64,000 nucleotides of DNA from Sphingosinicella sp. CPCC 101087 (lineage in GTDB: Bacteria > Pseudomonadota > Alphaproteobacteria > Sphingomonadales > Sphingomonadaceae), in the NCBI RefSeq assembly GCF_004151485.1, contig NZ_SBFF01000002.1:248001-312000 (forward strand), written 5' to 3'. The stretch's first letter is position 1. Each line of letters opens with the position of its first letter. Positions 51,961 to 58,916 of this stretch are shown here, piece after piece. The position numbers and the translations under genes were made by a program. Below the pieces are notes generated by a model. That model ran no database searches and was not told the origin of the DNA. It saw only the letters and a program-made list of their open reading frames with translations.

Positions 51961-52414
51961 GATCATTCTCCATATGGTGCGATCCCTTGCTGGCCAGCAG
52001 GCGCGCGTGAAAGTCGGCGCTCAGCATGGCCAGGGTGACTTCGCCGAAGCGCGAAAGCAGCCGCCGCTCCGCATCCCGGAATGCACTGTCGAGGGCAGCA
52101 TTCACCGCCTGCTCGACGAGACAATCAGGTGCCTCGCTCCGATTGCCCACGGCGAGGAGGGAGGGCCGGCCAAGGGCCTCGTAAATGTCCCGTAGCGTGA
52201 TCGAATCGAGATCCCGCGCCAGCGTCCAGCCGCCGCCATGCCCCTTTTCGGACCGCACATATCCCTGCTTTCGGAGGCCGGCCATGGTCCGCCGGATGAC
52301 CACCGGGTTGGTCTGCATCGCCTTCGCCAGCACCTCGGAGGTCACTGGCCTGCTCTGCTCCGCCATGTGCAGCAGGACGTGAAGCACGCCCGAGAGTCTG
52401 CTGTCCCGATTCAT
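51950..52414 (-). CDS. Rrf2-family transcriptional regulator
   Basis: This 154-residue regulator has the Rrf2 winged helix '[44 protein letters not shown]' (about 25-68) and the dimer helix. It has only one Cys (in '[11 protein letters not shown]') and so lacks the three-cysteine cluster of IscR/NsrR; it is of the YwnA/non-Fe-S kind. There is no ribosome site before ATG 52414. A near-perfect palindrome ends exactly at the start codon, pointing to autoregulation and a leaderless mRNA. It probably controls the methyltransferase gene behind it. Confidence 0.88.
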   Translation of the reverse strand: MNRDSRLSGVLHVLLHMAEQSRPVTSEVLAKAMQTNPVVIRRTMAGLRKQGYVRSEKGHGGGWTLARDLDSITLRDIYEALGRPSLLAVGNRSEAPDCLVEQAVNAALDSAFRDAERRLLSRFGEVTLAMLSADFHARLLASKGSHHMENDHAG

Positions 52415-52450
52415 GTAACATCAGATATTACGAGAGTCGGGATCCGTCAA
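52415..52450 (-). promoter_or_regulatory. Rrf2 operator palindrome and candidate leaderless promoter
   Basis: GTAACATCAGATATTAC (52415-52431) pairs GTAACATC with GATATTAC, seven of eight positions. It touches the regulator's start codon. On the minus strand TTGACG (52450-52445) is 17 bases from TATCTG (52427-52422), which ends seven bases before ATG. That puts the likely transcript start at the initiation codon. The promoter lies partly inside the 3' end of the CPBP protease gene. Confidence 0.6.
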
Positions 52451-53336
52451 TAGCGACCGAATGGTCGTCATCTGGCGCGGTTGTGATCCCGCTGGCCCCA
52501 CGTGCTTTTCCGCGATAGCCGAACCAGTAGATGCAGAAACAGGACAGCAGGAGAGGCGGCACGGCGAGCAGGCCCGCATAGCTAGCGACAAGGGGTCCGG
52601 CTGCGCCGGCAAACCACAAGGTGGCGAGACCGCCGATCGAGTTGGTTGCGGCATGGGCCAGACTCGCAGCCCAGATGCTCCCCGTCTTCTCCTTGAACCA
52701 GCCGAACATGTATGACGTGGTCACGGCGATGGCGACGAAAAGGAGGGAACCCAGCACCGGTTGATCCGGATAGTTGTAGCCGCGCAAGGTGACGGGATAA
52801 TGCCATGCCGCCCAGATGAACCCGGTCGCGACGGCGGCCGGGACCGGCCTGCCGGCGAACAGTCGCGGCTGAAGATAGCCGCGCCAGCCGAATTCCTCTC
52901 CCCAGAGCAGAGGAGTCGTCAGAACGGCCATGATCATTACCTGCGCCACGATCAGCCAGCCCAGGACCGGCAGCCCGTCCGTGGTGCGGCCGGCCAGTCC
53001 TGAAGCCGATGCTCGGGCCAGCGTGAAGTCAGGTTCGGCTATGCCGAGCAGGACCGCTTGCGCGACGATGGCCGCCACGATCCCAAGGGGCATGAGCCAG
53101 GCCAGCAGGTAATAGCGCCACTGGCGTCCTTGGAGACGCAGACCGGCGTCGGCGAAGCCTTCGCGCGTGATCCATTTGCGGACGATCAGGGCCGCTACGG
53201 CCGGCGCGAAGGCGCCCGGAAGGACATAGAGCTGGAACTGCCAGCTCAGCACCGAGACACCGGAACGGATGACGATCTCCCACCATGTCCAGGCGACGCC
53301 GAAGGTGATTCCCAAAAACCAGGCCGGTCCGCGCAT
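52428..53336 (-). CDS. CPBP-family intramembrane metalloprotease
   Basis: This 302-residue polytopic protein has about eight helices and the CAAX-protease/bacteriocin-processing motifs. They are Glu147-Glu148 with Arg152 ('GEEFGWRGYLQPR'), His179 ('WAAWHYP'), and His228 with Asn232 ('LAHAATN'). The family cleaves membrane peptides or protects against toxic peptides. ATG 53336 has GGGAG seven bases upstream. A TetR-type palindrome sits just upstream, and the TetR gene is divergent, so this gene is a likely target of that regulator. Confidence 0.88.
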   Translation of the reverse strand: MRGPAWFLGITFGVAWTWWEIVIRSGVSVLSWQFQLYVLPGAFAPAVAALIVRKWITREGFADAGLRLQGRQWRYYLLAWLMPLGIVAAIVAQAVLLGIAEPDFTLARASASGLAGRTTDGLPVLGWLIVAQVMIMAVLTTPLLWGEEFGWRGYLQPRLFAGRPVPAAVATGFIWAAWHYPVTLRGYNYPDQPVLGSLLFVAIAVTTSYMFGWFKEKTGSIWAASLAHAATNSIGGLATLWFAGAAGPLVASYAGLLAVPPLLLSCFCIYWFGYRGKARGASGITTAPDDDHSVAIDGSRLS

Positions 53337-53358
53337 GCAGTTTCTCCCGCAGGTAGTA

Positions 53359-53372
53359 AGTGAGCGCTCACT
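53359..53372. promoter_or_regulatory. TetR-type operator palindrome
   Basis: AGTGAGCGCTCACT is a perfect 14-bp palindrome, extendable with near-symmetry as TAAGTGAGC/GCTCACTCA. It lies between the divergent CPBP protease gene and TetR gene, 23 bases before the protease start codon. Many TetR/AcrR regulators bind this shape of site in the shared promoter region and repress both sides. Confidence 0.7.
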
Positions 53373-53438
53373 CATTAACTGCGCCAGGGAAATACTGCAA
53401 GCCTTGCATTCGCGGTCGCTTGCTCGCCAATAGGGGTG

Positions 53439-54107
53439 ATGGCGCTGGAGCGAGGAGAGATGTCAGGCGGTCGGAAGAGGCGACGCGAGGTCCCGGCGGT
53501 GCGGCGTGCCCAGATCGTCGAAGCCGCCAAGCGGAGCTTTCGCACGTTCGGCCTGCAGGCGACCACGGTCGACCAGATCGCGGCGGAGGCGGGAGTCAGC
53601 GTCGGCCTTCTCTATCGCTTCTTCAAGTCGAAGGCCGCGATCGTCGAAGCGATTATCGTCGAGGACGTCGAACTTCAGCTCCGGCAGACGGCTCTCGCGC
53701 TTGAAGAGGCTTCGAACGATCTCGGCCGCTTGCCACAACTGATAACGCAGCGCGTGGCCGAAGGCTCGGGGGAGCGTGAGCGCCTGGCCCTGATGTTCGA
53801 AATCGCCGCGGAGGTCTGTCGCAATCGCGACCTGCAGGAATTCGTGCGGGAAAAGCGCCTGGAGTTGAGAGAGACTCTGGCGGGAAGTTTCGAGGCGAAG
53901 GGACTGGACCGCCGCGCCACGCATCGCCTCATCGAGCGGCTGGATGCGGCGAGCGCCGTCGCCTCGGGGCTTGCGATGCACGCGATGATCTATTCGAACT
54001 CGTCACGGCTTTCCCACGAGATCGTCGAGAAGCTGATGGCGATGGCGGTCATGGCGGCCGAGGACGAGCGCACCGAGCGAGGCATGCCACCAGGCCGTCG
54101 ACCTTGA
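53439..54107 (+). CDS. TetR/AcrR-family transcriptional regulator
   Basis: This 222-residue repressor has the N-terminal helix-turn-helix 'TVDQIAAEAGVSVGLLYRFFKSKAAIVEAII' preceded by basic 'GGRKRRREVPAVRRAQIVEAA'. A mostly helical ligand domain with a 'AVASGLAMHAMIYSN' C-terminal part follows. Starts at 53436 (GTG), 53439 (ATG) and 53460 (ATG) are all possible; the last trims seven residues and has GAGGAG close by. It is divergent from the CPBP protease gene with a palindrome between them. Confidence 0.9.
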   Translation: MALERGEMSGGRKRRREVPAVRRAQIVEAAKRSFRTFGLQATTVDQIAAEAGVSVGLLYRFFKSKAAIVEAIIVEDVELQLRQTALALEEASNDLGRLPQLITQRVAEGSGERERLALMFEIAAEVCRNRDLQEFVREKRLELRETLAGSFEAKGLDRRATHRLIERLDAASAVASGLAMHAMIYSNSSRLSHEIVEKLMAMAVMAAEDERTERGMPPGRRP

Positions 54108-54197
54108 CCTCTTTCGGCGCCGATCCCAGGCTCGCGACTCTCTTCCGCCTGGTTGAACTCGGAACCCCGGTAAGACCGTCGCTGAAGATGGCCGCCG

Positions 54198-54232
54198 GGG
54201 CGGCGGCGCATGTGATGCGTTCGCCGCCGCCC
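54198..54232. terminator. GC-rich hairpin between convergent genes
   Basis: Arms GGGCGGCGGCG and CGCCGCCGCCC pair perfectly over 11 bp around a 13-base loop. It sits between the TetR gene end (54107) and the TonB receptor end (54290), so it can serve both strands. The plus-strand tail is GGTCCTGTTTCC. Confidence 0.6.
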
Positions 54233-54289
54233 GGTCCTGTTTCCGTCGATATTGCCGGGACCGATGGCTCCCGACCTCGGCTCCGGGCG

Positions 54290-57004
54290 CTAGAAGTTCA
54301 CACGCGCGCCGACGGTGAAGAATCGCCCGACGACGTCGTAATGGGCGTTGTACGTCGTCGTGATCAGCGGTGGGTTCACATCGAACACGTTGCGCACTCT
54401 TCCAAAGAAGGTGAACCTGTCCATGACCCTGAACTCCGCGCCGAGATCGACATAGGTGCGCGCGCCGATGTCGCCGTTCACGATGTTCAACTCGTCATTG
54501 AACTGACCACCGCCAACATAGCGAATGCGGGCGTCGACCGTGATCGAATCGGTCTGGTATGCGGCACTGAAATTGGCGCGCCACTTCGGTAGGCCGTTGG
54601 CCACCGGATCACCGACATCGCCGGCCGTATCCCGCACGTTCGCGCCGGTCTCGAAGACCAACTTGTCCACATAGGTCGCCAGGGCGCGGAGCCTCAGCGT
54701 ACCCGGCACGTCCGCGATGCGGGACATCGGCATCTGGTACGACGCCTCGATGTCGAAGCCGCTCGTCTGGAAGCGGGCGATATTCTGGGCGAAGGCGAAG
54801 ACAGTCGTGATCGTCCCCGTGCCGTCGCGGATGACCCGGTCGCACGCATCCTGGTCGCCCGCCGCGCAGGCGGCAGTGATGTCCGCCGTGTTTGGCGTCG
54901 CGATCGCATTGCCGATGCTGATGTCGTAATAATCGACCGACAGGTTGAACCCGCGCAGGAAGGAGGGTGAGAAGGTTGCGCCCGCCGTCCAGGTCTTGGC
55001 GACCTCGGGGACCAGGTCCGGATTGCCGCCGCTGAAGATCGTCGCGTTCGGGTTCGGATCGTAGCCCGGATTGGAGTCGCGCCCTTCGCTGTCATTGTCG
55101 ACGACCGGCGCGATGTTGATCGAACTGACCGAGAAGAGATTTCCGATGCTGGGCGCGCGGATGTCGCGGGACCGGGTCGCGCGCAGTAGCACGTCCCTGA
55201 ACAGGCGTGCGGTTCCGCCGATCTTCCAGGACCAGATGCCCCCGCTGAGGCTGTAGTCCGAATAGCGGGCGGCGCCGTTCAGATCGAGATCGACCTCCTC
55301 GCTGTCCAGCAGCGGCACCAGCGTCTCGAAGAAGGCCTCCTTGACATTGAACCCGCCCTCGAGAGGATCGTTGAACAGGGGCGTGCCGAAGACTCCCGCC
55401 GCATCCAGTTCTCCGATCTCCTGCGATTGCTCCTCCCAGCGCGCTTCCGCGCCGACAGCGATCGAGACAGGTCCCGCCCAAAGGGAGAAGGGGTCGCCCT
55501 GCAGCCGGACGGCAGCGGAATCCAGCTTGGTGACTTCATCCTGCATCTGGGTTCCGCGCACATATTCAATCGCTTCGGGCGAGGCAGCGTCCTCTCCGAA
55601 CGGATTGAACGGAACGCAGGCCGGATCGTCATTGGCCGGATCCGCATCGGCGTTGACCGAGCAGACGATCTGGCCGCCGACTTCGACGGCATTGATCGCA
55701 TTGAGGAAGTTGGCGGGGATAGAGGAATTGGCGAATCTCTGGCGGCTGTCGACCTCGCCGTGGCTGAAATGTGCGTCATATCGCCATCCGTCGCCGAAGC
55801 TGCCGTCGACGCCGAAGGCGATCTCCTTGGTCTCGCGGACCGCGTCGAATTGGAAGAGGAAGGTGTCTCGGGAAAAGCGCCCGACCAAGAAGCTCGGCTC
55901 TCCGGCCGCGGCGAGCTGCTGCTGGATCTGCGACGACAGGAACGGGTTGTTCGCCGCCACCGAGAAAACCAGGACCGGGCTCGCAGGGTCCGGAAAGAAG
56001 GGCTGGTTGACATCGGAGCGGCCGTACGCCGCGTCGACCCAGAAGGTCGCTTCGCCTATGTCGTAGCTCAGCCGCGCATAGCTGCCGAGGCGCTCGAGCG
56101 GGCTGGCGACGATGAGCGTGTCGTAGATACTGAAGAAATCCGAAGGCTGGGCGGGACGCAGAGTGCCGTCGGGATTGAAGACCTGGCCGGCGAAAGCGCC
56201 GCTGAGGACTGTTCCTCCGAAGGAGATCGGCGCCAGATCGTTCACGTCCGGCTGTATCTCGAACTGACCGCCGCCGATGTCGACGACACCGGCGCCGAAC
56301 CAGGGACGGCTGCGCCGGCCTTCGATGCCGATACCCTCGTCCTTCAAATATTCGGCGCCGATCATGAAGTGACCGGCACCGCCGGCGAAGTGGGTGCCGA
56401 ACGACCCGTCGATCGCATAGCGCCATCCGTCGCCGCGCGAGGAAATGCTGCTCTGCGCGCCTACGCTCAGGCCCTCGAGATCTTCGTTGAGGATGATGTT
56501 CACGACGCCGGCCACGGCGCCGGAGCCCCAGGCCGCCGACGCACCGCCGGTCACCAGCTCGACGCGCTCGACGAGGTTGGTCGGAACGAAGTTGAGATTG
56601 TTATCGCCGACGAAGCGCCGGCCGTTGACCAAAGTGAGCGTCCGGGCGCTTTCCAGGCCGCGAAGCTCGACAGGCGCCGTGCCGGCGGACGTGTTGCCGA
56701 TCGACTGGTTCGGCGAAACCGAGTTTCGCATCTGCGGCAGCTCGTTCAGCGCCTGCTGGAGGTTGACCTGCGCGGATTGCTGGATCTCGGCGCCACCGAC
56801 GACCGTGGTCGGCGTGGGCTGGTCGAAGCCTGCGCGCTCGATGCGCGAGCCTGTGACGACGATGGCCTCTTCGCCGCTCGGGTCATCGGCTTCGTCTGCC
56901 GCAGCGGGGGCCGATTGCGCGTAGGCCGGGCTTGCGGCGCACAGAGCGATGCCTGCGACCGACGCTGCCAGGACATTGCGACGCGCGAACTGCCGTAGAA
57001 ACAT
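54290..57004 (-). CDS. TonB-dependent outer-membrane receptor of the D-amino-acid/peptide locus
   Basis: This is a 904-residue receptor. It has a signal peptide (1-30, ending AYAQ), an Asp/Glu/Ala linker and the TonB-box-like 'EEAIVVTGSRI'. A plug domain (about 60-190) carries 'LNELPQMRNSVSPNQS' and 'LVNGRRFVGDNNLNFVPTNL', and a long barrel ends in Phe ('FTVGARVNF'). Size and plug match receptors next to peptide or glycan catabolic genes. GGAGAAGGA precedes ATG 57004; the frame stays open upstream without a ribosome site. It begins a locus with DUF1611, CocE, XRE-cupin, serine hydrolase and D-aminoacylase genes. Confidence 0.88.
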   Translation of the reverse strand: MFLRQFARRNVLAASVAGIALCAASPAYAQSAPAAADEADDPSGEEAIVVTGSRIERAGFDQPTPTTVVGGAEIQQSAQVNLQQALNELPQMRNSVSPNQSIGNTSAGTAPVELRGLESARTLTLVNGRRFVGDNNLNFVPTNLVERVELVTGGASAAWGSGAVAGVVNIILNEDLEGLSVGAQSSISSRGDGWRYAIDGSFGTHFAGGAGHFMIGAEYLKDEGIGIEGRRSRPWFGAGVVDIGGGQFEIQPDVNDLAPISFGGTVLSGAFAGQVFNPDGTLRPAQPSDFFSIYDTLIVASPLERLGSYARLSYDIGEATFWVDAAYGRSDVNQPFFPDPASPVLVFSVAANNPFLSSQIQQQLAAAGEPSFLVGRFSRDTFLFQFDAVRETKEIAFGVDGSFGDGWRYDAHFSHGEVDSRQRFANSSIPANFLNAINAVEVGGQIVCSVNADADPANDDPACVPFNPFGEDAASPEAIEYVRGTQMQDEVTKLDSAAVRLQGDPFSLWAGPVSIAVGAEARWEEQSQEIGELDAAGVFGTPLFNDPLEGGFNVKEAFFETLVPLLDSEEVDLDLNGAARYSDYSLSGGIWSWKIGGTARLFRDVLLRATRSRDIRAPSIGNLFSVSSINIAPVVDNDSEGRDSNPGYDPNPNATIFSGGNPDLVPEVAKTWTAGATFSPSFLRGFNLSVDYYDISIGNAIATPNTADITAACAAGDQDACDRVIRDGTGTITTVFAFAQNIARFQTSGFDIEASYQMPMSRIADVPGTLRLRALATYVDKLVFETGANVRDTAGDVGDPVANGLPKWRANFSAAYQTDSITVDARIRYVGGGQFNDELNIVNGDIGARTYVDLGAEFRVMDRFTFFGRVRNVFDVNPPLITTTYNAHYDVVGRFFTVGARVNF

Positions 57005-57453
57005 ATTCCTTCTCCCCCATGAAGCTGGCGCGTCAGAGTGCCACCCAGCGAGCGATATTTTCTTTCGCCTGTCCGCCTCGGCCGTCGGTGGGAGCCGCTT
57101 GCTCCAATTCACGAGACGATGGCCCAATTGAGACGGGATAGGCCTGTACGGAGAAACAATCGGCCAATTTGGAAATTTGTCAACGCCTCCGTGCGCAAAG
57201 ATGCGGGCTGTGGGTTCTCTGCAACGATCCTGCAATATTTCGGGATCGTGGCTTTCGGCCCGAGCTGTGACGGATTGAGCCAAGGCGTGCCACGCGCCGC
57301 GGCAGGCAGACCATCGTGCGCTGAAAACCTCGCATGGTAGGAATACGAGCCGGTTTGAATGTCTCCTACGGGTCCTCGTGATCCCATTCAGGCTATCGAG
57401 ACGACCCAGGGCCAATGGAAATAGCTTCGATGCAGACCGCAACGAGGTTCAGG
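57005..57453. other. Gene-free stretch upstream of the TonB receptor
   Basis: About 450 bases hold no convincing gene on either strand. A perfect TTGACA on the minus strand (57183-57178) may be a -35 element for the receptor, but no good -10 stands at 16-18 bases. From about 57330 to 57370 a GTAGGA...TCCTAC inverted repeat is visible. The downstream part runs into a broken CocE-like remnant on the plus strand. Confidence 0.4.
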
Positions 57454-57570
57454 CACGCCGTCCTGGTCTATTCGACCGAGCGGCTCGCCGAGCCGCTGGA
57501 GGTGATCGGCACCGTCACGATGGGGTTCTATGCGGCCAGCGACACGCGGGACACCGCCTGCTATGCCCGA
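57454..57570 (+). pseudogene. C-terminal remnant of a CocE/NonD-family hydrolase
   Basis: The plus-strand frame reads 'HAVLVYSTERLAEPLEVIG' then 'TVTMGFYAASDTRDTACYAR'. It aligns over about 39 residues with the intact CocE/NonD protein at 58917-60833 ('DVLVYTSEPLTEPMEVSG' then 'FVEAVLNVSSDAKDTDFAVK'), with 16 or so identities. The match is to the PepX C-terminal beta-sandwich domain. No catalytic domain precedes it, and similarity ends after 'YAR', just before the DUF1611 stop. It is thus a broken leftover of a second CocE-like gene on the opposite strand. Confidence 0.65.
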
Positions 57571-57586
57571 GGCCGCATCCGCGGAT

Positions 57587-58672
57587 TCAGGCTAGGCAAT
57601 TGTCGACCAGCGCCTCGAAGCGCTCGCCGGCGCGGATCGGATCGGCCACCGGCAGATCGAAGCGTTCGGCCGTGGACTTCATCAGTCGTTCCGCCTCGCT
57701 TCCGTCGTGGCTCCCCGTGTTCAGGCTGATGCCCGCACAGCGAATGTCGGGATTCACGCGCCGCCCCAACAGGAGGGCGGCCTCGATCACTTCCTCGATT
57801 CGCGGGACCGGCAGATGCGGATATCCGAGAAGGTGGTCGCGATCCGGATCGTGACACACGATGACGATGTCCGGCTGGCTGCCATAAAGCAGGCCGACGG
57901 AGACGGCGGCGAAGGCGGGATGGAGGATCGAGCCCTGACCCTCGATTACATCCCAATGACCGGGAGCGGCATCGGGGGTGAGCATTTCGGCAGCGCCGGA
58001 TTCGAAATCGGAAACGACGGCATCCATCGGCATTCCGCCGCCCGCGATCAGGATGCCGGTCTGCCCGGTTGCCCGGAAGTCGACATCCAGCCCCCGGGCT
58101 TTCAAGGCTCGGGCGACGGCCAGAGCCGTATATTTCTTCCCGAGTGCGCAATCGGTGCCGATGGTGAGGAGCCTCTTGCCCGACCGCTTCCGCCCCGAGC
58201 CTATCGGAATATTCGCCGGCGGGCTTCGAATGTCGATGAGCTCGACCCCATGGAGCTGCGCCGCGTCCCTCAGCTGGGGAACGTCGCCGAGCCGTGCATG
58301 CATGCCGCTGACGATATGGAGGCCCGCCTCTATCGCGGCGAGGAGGTGCGGTATCCACTCGTCCAGGATGATTCCGCCGGCATTGGCCACCCCGATCACC
58401 ATGGAGCGGGCGCCCCGGCGACTAGCCTGCTGCGGCGTCAGCGAGGGCAAGCCCAAGCCGAGAGTCGAATCGCCATAGGCATATTCGCCGACGCAGTCGG
58501 CGGGGGCCCAGTCCTTCAATCCGAAGGCGGTCTTCGCGAAGCTGGGATCGCGCTCTGCCCCGAGGAACAGGAGGTAGGGGCGCGGCAGCACCAGCGGATT
58601 CGCGCCCGGCTTTTCCAGGTCGTCCTGCCGGCTCTCGACTACCCCTGCACCCGGCTTGGCGGCGAAGCCCAT
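57587..58672 (-). CDS. DUF1611 protein, DgcN-like N-acetyltransferase candidate
   Basis: This 361-residue protein has the DUF1611 layout: an N-terminal Rossmann-like domain ('GVANAGGIILDEWIPHLLAAIEAGLHIVSGMH' around 94-125) and a P-loop-like domain with 'GTDCALGKK' (172-180), 'GQTGILIAGGGMPMDAVVSDF' and 'CHDPDRDHLLGYPHLPVP'. As I recall, one characterised member, DgcN, acetylates D-glutamate in a D-Glu degradation pathway. Here its neighbours are an N-acyl-D-amino-acid deacylase and a class C serine hydrolase, which supports a D-amino-acid role. It starts at ATG 58672; the start is not certain. Confidence 0.82.
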   Translation of the reverse strand: MGFAAKPGAGVVESRQDDLEKPGANPLVLPRPYLLFLGAERDPSFAKTAFGLKDWAPADCVGEYAYGDSTLGLGLPSLTPQQASRRGARSMVIGVANAGGIILDEWIPHLLAAIEAGLHIVSGMHARLGDVPQLRDAAQLHGVELIDIRSPPANIPIGSGRKRSGKRLLTIGTDCALGKKYTALAVARALKARGLDVDFRATGQTGILIAGGGMPMDAVVSDFESGAAEMLTPDAAPGHWDVIEGQGSILHPAFAAVSVGLLYGSQPDIVIVCHDPDRDHLLGYPHLPVPRIEEVIEAALLLGRRVNPDIRCAGISLNTGSHDGSEAERLMKSTAERFDLPVADPIRAGERFEALVDNCLA

Positions 58673-58787
58673 CAGACAATCCCCGGGAAGGCCGCGGCCG
58701 CGAATCCAGAGGCTCTCCCCACGCCGTCTCGAACAGCATGTCCGCTTTCACGCCTTTGCACCAGTCGACCTCGCAAATGACAATCGA

Positions 58788-58821
58788 TCCTATTGAGGAC
58801 AGAAGGGTCCTATTCAGAACA
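58788..58821 (-). promoter_or_regulatory. Two direct repeats in the DUF1611 promoter region
   Basis: TCCTATTGAGGACA (58788-58801) and TCCTATTCAGAACA (58808-58821) are 12 of 14 identical and start exactly 20 bp apart, two helical turns. The pair lies in the gap between the CocE stop and the DUF1611 start, flanked by TGACAAT and ATTGTCA. It is a likely regulator-binding site; the XRE-cupin protein coded nearby is the obvious candidate. Confidence 0.5.
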
Positions 58822-58916
58822 TTGTCAATTCGATTATCGCGTCGTGCTTATTCCTCCTCGTCGGTCGCAGCCGGCAAAGGGCAGGGCAGGGGCGGGGTGA
58901 GTCAGGCCGGCCGGCT

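Noticed and set aside
57178-57183. TTGACA as the -35 of the TonB receptor promoter
   Set aside because: Hexamer is perfect, but the sequence 16-18 bases downstream does not resemble a -10 element, so I do not call a promoter.
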